Source of the DNA: Panulirus ornatus | Lineage: Eukaryota > Arthropoda > Malacostraca > Decapoda > Palinuridae | Reading direction: 5' to 3' | Assembly (NCBI RefSeq): GCF_036320965.1 | Contig: NC_092261.1 | Span: 18,074,646 to 18,138,645 of the forward strand | DNA: 64,000 nt | In this document: positions 1 to 13,580 of the stretch, piece by piece | How positions within the stretch are numbered: the first letter of the stretch is position 1 | Layout of the letters: each line of letters begins with the position of its first letter | The notes under the pieces: generated by a model | Databases searched by the model: none | What the model was told of the DNA's origin: nothing | What the model saw: only the letters and a program-made list of their open reading frames with translations | Translations under genes and position numbers: made by a program

Positions 1-562
1 GCCAACATAACTGTACGTCTGTTGTATCAGAAACGGAGTTAAAGTCAAGAGTAATGCGGTTTCCACTCTCTCTACCAAGAGGCCTTGGGCCGACCACCCT
101 ACCTTTCCTATTATCTCCTAACTCGCTGGAATTAGGGCGGAGCTCGCCGCCCATGCGTCCTTCTACACTCAAGATCCTTCCCATCTGAGTTATCTGGGTC
201 AGCAGGATCTACTGGGACTATTGTACGTACACTCCACACTTGCCTCCACCTATCCCAAGACATGTAGGTACCCTTGACCTATGCTACCAGTTAAGTACTC
301 TGTCTCTGGTTCAAGATCAGAATTGGGATTAGTAAAACTAAGTGAGATACGGACCACGACTTTAGTGAACTATGCCACAGTAAGGTTACATGTATCATCC
401 CACCCCCACAGGACAATCTTGGGGTTCGAAACCACGTGAGTCGGTAAAACGCACTTAGAACCGAGAAGGCTGATGGCTGAGATAAAAAGATATTAATGAT
501 GAAAAATGCTCAAAAAGGCTGTAAAATTAACCGATACATTATCACCGAACCAAATACGTGGA
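1..562. other. No recognisable feature
   Basis: I see no coding similarity, tandem repeat or RNA-like structure on either strand here. Confidence 0.5.
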
Positions 563-594
563 TACACACACACACACACACACACAAACATATC

Positions 595-664
<70 letters not shown>
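563..664. repeat. Compound (CA)n-(TA)n microsatellite
   Basis: About 12 CA units pass into about 35 TA units. Tyr-Ile or His-Thr open frames across it are low-complexity artefacts. Confidence 0.97.
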
Positions 665-667
<3 letters not shown>

Positions 668-797
668 TAGGGCAGTAGGAAACCTCTTGCCATTTACCTT
701 TGCATCTATGAGAGTGGACTGGATTTCTTTCTCTCGTACAGAGATTATTCATCAATTCAAAAATAGAATGGACGTTCAAACCTGAGTACTGGATTGC

Positions 798-901
<104 letters not shown>

Positions 902-1017
902 TTCTGATATCATGGACGAAGGAGATACAGATCTTGAGGTTGGCAGGAAAAGTTGGGATGGACTCTCCAATTCGAAAGACTAAGTTTTTAGTCCCCCCTT
1001 CCCGTCCTTTTTTTTTT

Positions 1018-1018
<1 letters not shown>

Positions 1019-1084
<66 letters not shown>
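1019..1084. repeat. (CT)n microsatellite
   Basis: About 33 CT units directly follow a short poly-T/C tract. Confidence 0.98.
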
Positions 1085-1087
<3 letters not shown>

Positions 1088-1625
1088 GTTTCAACCATGG
1101 ACACAGAGTGAGAGATGTTTGGACGTCATGTCCGTTGCTCAGGTTTGGATATCCACTTTGCTAAAAGGAATGTGAAAGTTTATTATATTTTTTTTCTTCA
1201 GCCACTTTCAAACTGTGCGTATTAGAGCAACAGAAAAACTGATATACACCAAGGGAAAAAGTTTTGCCCAAAAGGATTCCCCGGCCATTGAGTAGAACTC
1301 AGCCAGAAAAACTGAGTTTTAAAATTGTGTGCCACTGTATCATTTCTCAATATTAGATCACATTTTATCAAACGCATTTTATTTTGAAAATTTTCTCTAA
1401 TTTTCTCGGTTATGTATATGCCATTTTTCCCCCTCGACTTAAGTTTTATATTCGGCTTGTAAATATCTCCATCATATATACATATTTGCCGCGACACTTC
1501 TTGGAAATTGCTATTGATATTCAACTTGTTGGTGGACCGGCTATGAAGAAGTTGAGGGCAAAAATGTATGTCATTCTAGGATGTACAGATATGACGAGTG
1601 GACCCAGCCAGCGCCGCTACCATGC
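1085..1625. other. No recognisable feature
   Basis: AT-rich single-copy-looking DNA. Open frames are short and resemble nothing I recognise. Confidence 0.45.
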
Positions 1626-2640
1626 CTTGTGGTTGTGGCGGTGGTGGTGGTCGTGCTGGTGGTGTGTTCTGGTCATGGTGATGGTGTCCTGGTCATGGTG
1701 GTGGTGTGTCTTGGTAATGGTGGTGAGTTCTGGTCGTGGTGGTGGTGTGTTCTGGTCGTGGTGGTGGTGTGTCTTGTTAATGGTAGTGGTGTGTTCTGGT
1801 CATGGTGGTGGTGTGTCTTGGTGATGGTGGTGGTGTGTTCTGGTCATGGTGGTGTATGTCATGGTAATGGTGATGGTGTGTTCTGGTGGTGGTGGTGGTG
1901 TGTTTTGGTCGTGGTGGTGGTGTGTCTGGGTAATGGTGGTGGTGTGTTCTGGTGGTGGTGTTGGTGTGTTCTGGTGGTGGTAGTGGTGTGTTCTGGTCAT
2001 GGTGGTGGTGTGTTCTGGTGGTGGTGGTGGTGTGTTCTGGTCATGGTGGTGGTGGTGTGTTCTGGTGGTGGTGGTGGTGTGGTCTGGTCGTACTGTGGTG
2101 TGTTCTGGTCGCGCCGGTGGTGTGTACTGTTCTGGTTGTGGTGGTGGGGTGTTCTGGTCGTGATGGTGGTGTTTCTGGTCGTTCCGGTAGTGTGTTCTGG
2201 TTGTGATGGTGGTGTGTTCTGGTCGTGCTGATGGTTTGTTCTGGTGGTGGCGCTGGTGTGTTCTGGTGGTGGTGGTGGTGGTGTGGTCTGGTTGTAGTGG
2301 TGGTGTGTTCTAGTGGTGGTGTGTTCTAGTGGTGGTGTGTTCTGGTGGTGGTGTGTTCTGGTGGTGGTGGTGGTGTGTTCTAGTGGTGGTGGTGGTGGTG
2401 TGTTCTGGTGGTGGTGGTGTGTTCTGGTGGTGGTGGTGTGTTCTGGTGGTGGTGGTGGTGTGTTCTGGTCGTGCTGGCAGTGCGTTTTGGTCGTGCTGGT
2501 GGTGTGTTCTGGTCGTGCTGGTGGTGAGTTCTGGTCGTGCTGGTGGGGCGTTCTGGTCGAGCTGGTAGTGTGTTCTGGTCGTGCTAGTGGTGTGTTCTAG
2601 TCGTGGTGGTGGAGTGTCCTGGTCGTGGTAGTACTGTAGA
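1626..2640 (+). repeat. GGT-rich degenerate minisatellite
   Basis: About 1 kb of imperfect repeats built from (GGT)n runs separated by gtgttctggt or gtgttctggtc. C is nearly absent from the + strand. Unit length varies because the number of GGT triplets varies, and distal units (2470-2600) carry a cgtgctggtggtg variant. The long Val/Trp/Cys-rich open frames here are translations of the repeat, not a gene. The G-clusters could in principle allow G-quadruplexes on the + strand. Confidence 0.93.
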
Positions 2641-2676
2641 CAGGTCCTGATGGTGGTTGTGTACACCTAGACGTGA

Positions 2677-2887
2677 AGATGGTGGGTCTTGGTAGTAGTT
2701 ACTGGTGTCTAGTGGTAGTGGTAGTGGTAGCGTTGGTGGTGTGTGCTGGTAGATGGTGGGTCTTGGTAGTGGTTACTGGTGTCTAGTGGTAGTGGTAGTG
2801 GTAGCGTTGGTGGTGTGTGCTGGTAGATGGTGGGTCTTGGTAGTGGTAGTGGTAGTGGTAGTGGTAGCGTTGGTGGTGTGTGCTGGT
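2677..2887 (+). repeat. 74-bp tandem repeat, 2 full + 1 shortened unit
   Basis: Units at 2677-2750 and 2751-2824 are nearly identical at 74 bp. The third (2825-2887, 63 bp) lacks the segment around ttactggtgtc. Each begins agatggtgggtcttggtag and ends ggtggtgtgtgctggt. Sequence resemblance suggests it grew from the upstream GGT-rich array. Confidence 0.93.
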
Positions 2888-3041
2888 AGTAGTGTCCTGG
2901 TAATAGTAGTGGTGGTGCCCTGGTCAGGTTCCTGTTGTGAATCCATTTATAACTACCATTTGATGTGTTGCAGGAAGAGGTTTGCACACATATTACCCGT
3001 CTCTTAACCTAGTATATACAGGATATGTACCTTGTATGTGT

Positions 3042-3045
<4 letters not shown>

Positions 3046-3094
<49 letters not shown>

Positions 3095-3175
3095 GTACAC
3101 TCACACACACACACACGTACACTCACACACACACACACACGTACACTCACACACACACACACACACACACGTACA

Positions 3176-3232
<57 letters not shown>

Positions 3233-3237
3233 GTACA

Positions 3238-3276
<39 letters not shown>

Positions 3277-3284
3277 ACACTCAC

Positions 3285-3340
<56 letters not shown>

Positions 3341-3353
3341 ACACACACACACA
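3046..3353. repeat. Interrupted (CA)n microsatellite, about 300 bp
   Basis: CA tracts are separated at least six times by a gtacact interruption, twice within a longer gcacgtacactc. The recurring interruption gives a higher-order periodic structure. His-Thr and Val-Cys open frames here are artefacts. Confidence 0.96.
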
Positions 3354-4419
3354 CTAGCAACTGTGCAGAGAAGACCTCAGGGGACTGCATGCTTAAATTT
3401 AAGATTTTACAGGATCTACTTACTTGCTAGCAGGCCTCAAGTGTATAGTAAGAGGAGTGAATAAAGTGTGAGGACGCCCCTGATACATCATTTGGATTGT
3501 CTGACTTCACCAGTAAGTTGGAGTTGGGTAAAAGTTAGGAGTTGGAAGAAGTCAGATTCAAATCGAATGCTCAGAGTTTTACCAGCCTCATTATACCAAG
3601 TTTTTTTTTTTTTAAGTATTGCACATTCAAATGATATTCATGAAGTCAGTATTGTAAGGGACTGATGTGGGAAGAGTGAACAAACGTGCCTTAGAATTAA
3701 CATAAAAAAGTGTAACTGAGAGTAAAGATGGATGGTATAATATTTAGAATCATAAGGCAATACAAACAGTTGAATATTCAAGATATTCCTTGGATAATGG
3801 ATATATCATCCGTGTATGTTAACAAAATATATCAGCGTTATTTTCCATTTTGGAGGATCAAGCTGAGATCTTAAGGAACGGAAACAGATATGGAGAAGTA
3901 CCAGAACTAGGCCAACTTGACCAGATCCTCGACAAGAAGGAAACATGAGGAAGAGACTAAACTTGAAACATCAGAGGTTAGTACTTTTGAAAGCCTGTTT
4001 GAAGTTATTAAGAAGGAGGATCAGATGATAATACTATTAGAGATGAAAGAACAGAAGTTAAGGGATCAAGTTAATGACCATGAAAGATGAGACAGACTCA
4101 TAGACCATCATTGCTAGCACTTATCTCCACACTTCCTGCCTTGGATATCAAGAGTAATATATATGATGCACCAGTTGAAAAAAACTGATCGTGTAATGCT
4201 CATGTTTAACTATGTGGTAAATGAGGGTGTTAAATGAGCACAGGTGTGACAAGACCTAAAGAGATATGATTGTGAAATCGACGCAAAACCTCAACAATTT
4301 CTTTGGTACCATGCATTGGGGAATGGAGTTCATTGGCCAGGAACCAGGGCTTTGTGGTGAGAGATTCTGTGGAATTTACAGTGAAGGAGCAGGAACACAC
4401 GTAGGTACCTCTAGCCTCA
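3354..4419. other. No clear feature; possible 5' extension of LINE remnant
   Basis: There is a poly-T at 3601-3613. The part after about 3940 has a composition similar to the LINE remnant that follows, but I cannot align it to a domain. Confidence 0.35.
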
Positions 4420-6250
4420 AATGCGGAAGGAATGGTAGGATAGAGGAAAGCATGAGTACATAAAAGATTTCAAAAAGCGGCGGAGCTTCGAGATGTGCGG
4501 TAGCGAAGATACAGACGGCACTCCAGCCAGCCGACAACTGTAAGATATGAGAGCAAGGTACGAGTACACGAGGAGAAAAAGGGAAGAACAAAGAAGTTTT
4601 GAAAAGAATATCATGGACAAAGCAGGAGAAAATCCGAAACTTTTCATAAATTCATTACGAGTCAAACTGAGATGAGCAACTAATTAGGCATAAGGAATGA
4701 GAGGGTAGCATTGCTGAGGCTAACGTTAGGATATGTGAGGCACTAAACAATAAGCTCGAAAATGTTTTCATAGCGGAAGACACTATATCCCCAACACCAG
4801 CATGATGGGGAAGCGGTTTTAGAACATTTCTTGATATCTAGAAAAGACATTAACAGAATAATTAAAGGTTTTGACGCATAGAGGGTTCATGATCCTGGTG
4901 AGATTTCACTACATGTGCTGAAGATGTGTGCAGATACGATTACTAAACCTCTTGAACACTTATCAAGGTGTCGCTGGAGAGAGGAAGAAGGGCGAACGTG
5001 ATACTTGTGTATGACAAGGTAAACCGAGAAAAGGCACTGAACTACAGACCGATTTCACTGACGAGTGTTGTCTGCAAGGTCCTAGAAGAGATAATTACAA
5101 TGCAAATTGATGAGTTTCTACAGAGGAGAATATACCTACGTGAGACACAGCACGGCTTTGGGGAAAGGACGTCTGCCAGAAAGAGTTTGACATTGTGCCG
5201 CATGGAAGGCTGATTAAGAAGCTGGATCGCCAGTCAGAAATAAGAGGGAAACTACGGGTAGATTACCTCAGTGGAAGAGAACAGAGGACGCAGGTCAGAG
5301 GAACCTTCTCCAGTTGCGTCTAGGTGACTGCCAGAGTCACAGGGTTCTTTTTTGGGACCATTACTCTTCTTGATTTATATAAACGACTTGTTTAAAGATA
5401 TGAATCCTCCTTGAATGTGTTTGCAGATGATGCAAAAGTCACGATGGAAGTGAAAAGCGAGGTGGAATGCATCAGCTTATAGGGAGACCTAAACAGACTC
5501 CAAAGGTGGTTGCTGAGATTCAACCAAAGCAATTATACAGTAATGAAAATGGGATAAAGTGAAAGAAGGTCTCAAATTAATCATTATGTGGAAGGGAATA
5601 GTTTCAGGAAAGCTTCAGGATTTTGTATATGAAAAGAACGTTGGAGTTGACATCATCTCTAACCTGTCGTTAAAGACACGTTAAGAGAACAGTTCAAGAT
5701 ATAGACTCTGCTAGAAAATATGAGAGTAACCTTCAAGTGTATGGATACGGAAATATTTAGTAATTGTTACAAGTCTACGTAAGGCCAAAACTGGAATATG
5801 CTTCTTAAGTTTGGTCACCGCACTTTAAGATGTATAAAGAGATAATAGGGAAGGTTCTGAGAAAGGCAACACTGATGATACCAGAATTTAGAGAGCTAAT
5901 TTAAAGGGAAAGACCAGAGGCTCTAGATTTGCCCACCTTGGAAGATAGAAGAGTGAGGAGTGACCTAATCACAAACTTTAATGTGAACGGAGCCATGACG
6001 CGGACAGTGAACGGTTCTTCGAGAATTGTAGGGATAAAGCAACTGAAATTCTTGATATGATAATCAGTAAGAATCTTGTTAAAATAAATGTATAAAGAAC
6101 TACTTTTGTAGAATATGCGTGGTGGACGGATGAAAAAGAATGACTAAAGACGTGGTTAATGCAGACAACGTAAATAGACTTAAGATGTATGATCGAGACA
6201 TGGAGCACACGAGCATAAAACTTCTTCCCCGTACAAAACAATTAGGTAAT
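4420..6250 (+). mobile_element. CR1-like LINE remnant (RT and C-terminal region)
   Basis: The + strand, read across many frameshifts and stops, gives pieces in the order expected for a CR1-type reverse transcriptase. A pre-RT linker lies at about 4430-4800 (EALNNKLENVFIAEDT). The RT segment NYRPISLTSVVCKVLEEII is at 5041-5100, a region matching YINDLF then FADDAK at about 5375-5445, and a thumb/C-terminal part with VRPKLEY and LPTLEDRRVRSDLITNF at about 5780-5980. The FADD catalytic pair is still readable but lies between frame breaks, so the copy is dead. The 3' end runs into a (CA)n tract at 6251, as in the related fragment at 46844-46990. Family assignment rests on motif recognition. The clade (CR1 versus a close relative) is less certain than the fact that it is a LINE. 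Confidence 0.8.

Positions 6251-6307
<57 letters not shown>
6251..6307. repeat. (CA)n microsatellite, probable LINE 3' tail
   Basis: About 28 CA units immediately follow the end of the CR1-like remnant. Confidence 0.95.
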
Positions 6308-6308
<1 letters not shown>

Positions 6309-6689
6309 ATAAGATATACTCAACAAAACAGTAACAAAACAGACAACTGTTGTAGAGAAAAGTCCAAAAGGAAGAATAAAGGACTTCCTTTTCCCAGCAC
6401 TTTGTCTCTCAAACTAACGCCCCTCTCCTCGTTTTACTTATTTCTTGTTCCTCTCTGGTCTTCCCTCAGCGGTGAGTGGCCCGAACGAGACATATCTAGT
6501 TTATTAAACTCTTTATGAGAGAGCTTAGGAGGTAGGAGGTAAATTTTTGAGTGAATGTTGTGCGTTTATGAGGGTGAAATATGAGGCGCTTGGCTCGAGC
6601 TCTCTGGGTGAGGAACAAGAGAGGATCTGTGATGGTATCTTCACTCAGTCTTGCCAACTGAGGCACGATGGATGTTGTCTCAGTCCTCT

Positions 6690-7540
6690 ACCCCTTCTAT
6701 CCATCCTTTCGCCTCGTCCTTCCGCCCCTGCTTGTCACCTAGCTTCTCTATCCTTCCCTTCGTTTATCTCTTTTATCCTACTTCAGTGATCAGGTCCTCC
6801 AACCATTCCTTTCGTCTAGTCTGTTCAACTCACCTTAGTCACTTAGCCATTCTGCCCTTCCCTTCGTCTCGCCTCTCCATCCCCATCAAGCCTTCTTTCT
6901 AGCCTTCTGTCCACATATCCCTTCAGTCCATGCTATGCTCTCATATCCTTCGTTTTCCTCTTCACTTCTTCCCTTCATTTACCTCTTTCGTGTTTTCCAG
7001 ATCACTTAACCCTTCCATCCTCCCCATCATGTATTCAAGCCTCTCGAGTCATCTATCGTATTACGACTATCCTCGAGTCTTACCCCGGAATCTACCTTTT
7101 CCATCCACCACAATCATTTACTCCTGTTCCACTAAGTATTCTACCCTTTCCATGCTCAGTCGTCCACCAGCTTCCCAGGTCATGTTTACTTTACATTTCA
7201 TTATCTCGCTAATTCTATCTTCCCTTCAATCATTTGTTTCTTCTTCAGTTCTCAATTCTGTTCTCCATCACCTACCTGGCCTGCCACCCAACACCTGCCT
7301 CCATCATTTGTCTTCTTCAGTGTCGTCTGGGTCACGCCGTCCTTCCTTCCAGTGTAAAACACCTATTCCTCCCATCTATCCTATCCTTCCATCCTCTTCT
7401 GATCGCAGACTCCATCCATCCGTCTGTTCTGTTTGGTCTCATCTTTCTCCTTCTTCCTTCTTCCCTCATTCTTCTTTCTCCGGTCCTCAGTAACTTGTTC
7501 CTAACACCTACTTTGTCACCATCCCCCTTCCACTCGTATA
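6690..7540 (+). other. Pyrimidine-rich, strand-asymmetric region
   Basis: About 850 bp is dominated by C and T (tcctt, ccatcc, cttcc) with few purine runs. The open Ser/Pro/Leu-rich frames (for example 6930-7493) reflect this composition. I see no domain. It may be an eroded CT-rich satellite. Confidence 0.6.
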
Positions 7541-7754
7541 CCAAAAGCAAAAACCTTATTTACATGATCAGATGAAATTTAAACATATGCAATATTGAGA
7601 ACTAAGAAGTATTCAAGTTTCCATAAACATTCCAGTCCAGATGTGCCCACTGGCAGTGAGGCTACCTTTCCCAGAATACTGAAGTAGTTAGTATACCGGA
7701 AAATAACATTCCCAATAAGCAAAGAAATTTTCTACACATCACTACGTGTGAGGC

Positions 7755-8175
7755 TTGGTAATGAAACGTACGTTTTTAAGAAAGGAAATCGAAAATCGGT
7801 CTTCCGTCCTGTCAGCCTGGCTTCAGTTCCAAGGAAATCTTTGAAAATTTGGGACAAATTCATTATATTAAAGAAAACGATACAGCGATGAACAACGATC
7901 AACTTATCAACATGGGTTTCAAAATATATGATCATGTTTAATGTATTCATGATATATTCCTTAACTGAAATTCTAAAATAGCCTCATATGTTATTTACGG
8001 AAGCATTCCAAAATCTTTCAACAAAATACCACGAAGAATGTCACAATGGAACACAAACGAATACAACGGAAGTCAAACAGCAACAGACCATCACTGGATC
8101 TTTTCGAAGCTGTTTGCGATAGTGGAAGATCTCAGAAACACGCAGATTAGTGTGATAGGAGTAGAAAGCCATACA
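7755..8175 (+). mobile_element. CR1-like LINE reverse-transcriptase fragment
   Basis: The + strand starting near 7755 reads FKKGNRKSVFRPVSLASVP, the start of the RT palm/finger region of CR1-like LINEs. Degraded matches follow: an HxSTWVSK-like stretch near 7900 and a region around 8010-8130 equivalent to the KAFxKVPH and following segments. Stops and frameshifts are frequent and there is no catalytic FADD, so it is a partial, inactive remnant. It ends about 50 bp before a (GA)n tract. It may have been part of the same insertion history as the opposite-strand fragment at 8465-8710. Confidence 0.6.
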
Positions 8176-8223
8176 GATGTTTCAAAAGAAAAACCTGCAA
8201 CCTTATCATATTATTAGGAGAGG

Positions 8224-8225
<2 letters not shown>

Positions 8226-8311
<86 letters not shown>
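8226..8311. repeat. (GA)n microsatellite
   Basis: About 43 GA units. Confidence 0.97.
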
Positions 8312-8317
<6 letters not shown>

Positions 8318-8464
8318 TATTCGTGGGGAACTGAAGTGGTATGTTTAGCAAGTCTATTATCAAACGTATCTTCGGTACTGTTTTCAACCACTCTATTTGA
8401 AAAAAAAACAAAAAAACTCCACGAGTTTGTATTCGTTACTACAAATAACCATCAGACGAATCAC

Positions 8465-8710
8465 TCCTTGAATATGTGTTTGTATCGAGATTATCTCAGC
8501 CTCTGATAATTTTGAATGTCTACTAGATCACCTCTTAACCTTCTCCCTCCTAAGGTGGGTAAATATAAATCGTTTGGTTGGCTTTCAAAGGATCCGATCC
8601 TCTGTCCGGAAATCATCTTAGTAGCTCGACTCTGTACTCTTTCCATTCTGTTAATGTCTCTATTCAAGTAACGTGACCAAAATCGAATACAGTATTTCAG
8701 ATCGGGACGC
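8465..8710 (-). mobile_element. CR1-like LINE C-terminal fragment
   Basis: The minus-strand frame reads VRPDLKYCIRFWSRYLNRDI, then NRMERVQSRATKMI, then GRRLRGDLVDI. This is the post-RT segment of CR1-type LINEs (typically VRPxLEYxxxFWSP, then ErVQRRATK, then RRLRGDLI). It is in one frame for about 74 codons, so this piece is less decayed than its neighbours. It starts mid-domain, with no upstream RT on this strand, so it is a truncated 3' fragment. Confidence 0.82.
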
Positions 8711-8945
8711 ACCAAAAATTGTACACAGAATTTTATCCCTTATCTTAAATTCGAAAAACCTCACCTATGAATCCAAGAATTGTATTTTCCCTTTTGCCGT
8801 TTTACAGCTTCTACGCATTGTTTATTGTGCTTAATGTCACCGAAGATTATTACACCTGTCTTTTCCTTCATTTTCCTTTTGTAATTGAGAAGAACTCCAG
8901 CTTGTTTCTTTCCATCTTGCTTTTACAACTGATATGGAAAACTTT

Positions 8946-9037
8946 GCTACATGAAATTATAGTTCTACGAGTGGTTGTACCCTGTATCAATGCTACATGA
9001 AATTACAGTTCTACGAGTGGTTGTACCCTGTATCACC
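8946..9037. repeat. 46-bp tandem duplication
   Basis: Units 8946-8991 and 8992-9037 are almost identical (gctacatgaaatta, then gttctacgagtggttgtac). Only two copies are present. Confidence 0.92.
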
Positions 9038-9239
9038 AATATAGTGGTGACAGAGGGTACAGTAAATGGCTTACATCGACTATACGTAACGACTCTTTGT
9101 CTGTTGCTTGGAAACAAGTCCTGGAGCATCTCTTGTTACTGTCCAGCAATAGTCCTCTGACATTGCTGAACTCCATTTGCCCTGGTGCCGCTTCTCTACG
9201 GCCATGCTCACTGCGCCCGTTACACAGATGACATAGTGT

Positions 9240-10310
9240 AGCCTATTTTCTAACAGAATAACAAGAGTTTTTCCACGTTCCTTTTAGTTGTTAACCTTGA
9301 TATTTCCTGGAAAGTTGGCTGCTACCAGCCGGAAAGCATTCCACGCTGTCTTCTCGTCAACACAGAGGATGCGGTCGAACTGCTTGTCTCTGAAAAGCTC
9401 GCGGATCTGAGGACCGGCGAAAACAACCTCCTCGACTCTCGCCTCACTGAGCCTTGGGAACTTCTCACGATGGTACCTCAACGCTGGTCCATTTTTTTTC
9501 CATGGCCTTCACGAAGTTCTCCTTGAAACCCAGTTTGATGTGTAGAGGCGGTAACAAAATCTTGCTGGATTGTACCAGCGGTAGGTGCTGCCCTGTCTCT
9601 CTTGTTTTAATGGGAAATCTTTTCCAGAATGTCCCATTCACACAGGAAACAGATCTTCGTGTAACCCTGCTGCAGTTCAAGCAAGATAGCAACAACATTC
9701 AAGTCGCTAAAAGGTCGCAATTTGTATTCCTTGTAGTTTCTGCAGTTCAAGTGATGCTTCATGTTGTAATATGATTCCTTCCTATGAAGTACATAACCAA
9801 CTGCAGTCGACGACAATGCGTTGCCATAGTGCATCAAAACAGCTTTTAGAGTTAACTGTGACGAGTCTATGAACAGTTTCCACTCCTCTGGGTTATGATC
9901 AATATTAAGGGCTGCCATCAGGCCATCTACATCGCTGCAAGAAACAAAGTTACCTTCCATAAAAAAAAAGGAACGAATACTTTCTGGTTGGCAGGATGCA
10001 CAGACACTGTCACATTTTTATCGATGAGATTCCACTGTTGTCGTCTCGAGCCCAACAGTTCTGCCTTACTCCTCGACAGTTTCAGACCTTTGCCGAACTC
10101 GCTTAATTTATTCTGCTTGAATTTGTGTGGTTCGGCAGACATCACGTTTGGTGCGAAATCAGGAACTCTTGATGTTGATGGTTCACATGTTTCACAAATT
10201 TCATGCTGCTTGTCTTCCAGTTCCAAAGAACATGAAGCTGAGGGTTCCAGAACGGAAAGTCCTTCAACATGGGGTACAGAGCTCATAGAAGATAGCTTAA
10301 GGTTCACTTT
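9240..10310 (-). pseudogene. Pseudogene of a multi-copy arthropod protein family of unknown function
   Basis: Minus-strand frames join into one decayed protein. In order they are: about 10307-9927 (EFGKGLKLSRSKAELLGSR, then WNLIDKNVTV), 9960-9607 (NPEEWKLFIDSSQLTLKAV, HYGNALSS, and CFLCEWD at the end), 9600-9465 (KILLPPLHIKLGFKENFVKA), and 9481-9284 (FPRLSEARVEEVVFAGPQI). The order RSKAELLGSR, then EEWxLFIDSS, then FLCxWDS, then LLPPLHIKLG is one I recognise from a protein found in many copies in arthropod and some cnidarian genomes, probably linked to transposons. I know of no established activity. At least three frame changes (near 9945, 9607 and 9480) and a missing segment after FLCEWD show it is broken. 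The family match is from memory; the function is unknown. Confidence 0.65.
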
Positions 10311-12188
<1,878 letters not shown>

Positions 12189-12419
12189 AGAGAGGTGCAG
12201 TGTGTAAGATCAGAAGAGTATGAATGGAGATGGGAATTAATAGATAATTGGCAAAAAATGGGGGAAATCGTGATGAATCAGGATATTCAGATGCAGGACA
12301 AAACATTTGGAAAGGGAGAGGGTTGTGTATATATTGAAGAAGAGAACGAGGAGAATTCAATTTCCAGACTTTCTCAACTGGTGCATTATACACTCCCCAA
12401 CCTCGAGTTAGTTCGTCAA

Positions 12420-12900
12420 AGTTTGTCGCTGATGATGTTGGTGTTGATGCTGGTGATTACGGTGGCTGTTGATGGTCGAACTGGTTGATAGTGGTTAGTG
12501 CTGATGCTGGTGACTGCTGACTGTCATGATGGTCGTTCTGGTTGATAGTGGTGATGGTGGTGACAGGTGTTGGTCGTATTAGTTGACAGTGGTGATCCTG
12601 GTGACTAGAGTGAATGGTGATGGTCACATCGGTTGATTGTGGTGATGCTGGTAATTATGGTGACCGATAATGGTCGCACAAATGGTCGAATTATGGTGAC
12701 CGATAATGGTCGCACAAATGGTCGACTGACTGATAGTGATGATGATGGCAACAGGGGGTGGACGTACTGGTTGATAGTGATGATGCTGGCGATTGTCATG
12801 ATGGTCGTAATAGATGATATGTTGTGGTTGAGAATAATGGTGATGGTGTTTATGGTGGATTGTGGTGGTTGTGGTGATGGTGATAAAAACTGATGGCGTT
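12420..12900 (+). repeat. GGTGAT-type degenerate minisatellite with a 36-bp duplication
   Basis: Imperfect triplet-based repeats (gatggtg, gttgatagtggt, gatgctggt) run for about 480 bp. Within them, 12654-12689 and 12690-12725 are two perfect or near-perfect 36-bp units starting attatggtgaccgataatgg. The His-rich minus-strand frames are repeat translations. Confidence 0.88.
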
Positions 12901-13332
12901 GGTGTATATTTTGATGATGGTGATCGTTCTAATGGTGATAGAGGCGATGTTATGGCTGTCATGGTGTTGGTCCTACGAACAGGTGAAGAAGTGGATTGCT
13001 TCCTGAGTGCTGCCGGAGCCCCATAAGAAGAGAAGGGACTCCTTCGGCAGGAGGTAAGCAAAACGTTTTTGGAAAGGATGATAGGTCCAGTAAGAATGAT
13101 AGCGTTGTTCATAATGATGGTCGTAAATGGTAATACACACGTGGAATCATTCACAGTCCCGTACACCGTGAAGACAACGGACAGGCAACGTTAATGAAGC
13201 TTATGGACGAAAAGAAAAAGAAAGTGTGAGCAACGCTAGAACGTGTGGGACAAGTCCACCTTCGTGAAGCAACGAATGTTGGTGTTTCCTTGAGGTCGTG
13301 CGCTCAAGTAAATCATTCTTTCGCCAGCTGCA
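12901..13332. other. No recognisable feature
   Basis: The minus-strand Thr/Ser-rich open frame continues out of the minisatellite to 13166 but has no domain I recognise. Confidence 0.4.

Positions 13333-13378
<46 letters not shown>
13333..13378. repeat. (CA)n microsatellite
   Basis: About 22 CA units, followed by ctgtctgtctgtctctcc. Confidence 0.97.
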
Positions 13379-13379
<1 letters not shown>

Positions 13380-13441
13380 TCTGTCTGTCTCTCCTTTTCT
13401 TTTACTGCTTATAAGGGAAATACATCTTTTTCAGTAGTGCT

Positions 13442-13518
13442 AAATTAGCCAGACCACCTCGCTTGAAACACCGGGTCTGTGTGGTCTTTCTATCTGTCAA
13501 ACTCTCTCTCTCTCTCTC

Positions 13519-13578
<60 letters not shown>
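13442..13578 (+). repeat. Conserved leader plus (CT)n microsatellite
   Basis: The lead sequence ccagaccacctcgcttgaaac, then gtctgtgtggt and tctatctgt, precedes about 38 CT units with one cttc interruption. Nearly the same leader precedes the (CT)n tracts at 25091 and 29761, so the leader and microsatellite form a dispersed unit. Confidence 0.8.

Positions 13579-13580
<2 letters not shown>

Noticed and set aside
1581..2231. Long open frames rich in Val, Trp, Cys and Gly
   Set aside because: They are translations of the GGT minisatellite in different frames, with no non-repeat sequence.
2982..3464. His-Thr and Val-Cys repeat proteins
   Set aside because: Pure translation of (CA)n. Similar Tyr-Ile, Ser-Leu and Arg-Glu frames across the window come from (TA)n and (CT/GA)n.
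6930..7493. Proline/serine-rich secreted protein
   Set aside because: Composition follows from a pyrimidine-rich DNA strand. There is no signal peptide context or domain, and overlapping frames look the same.
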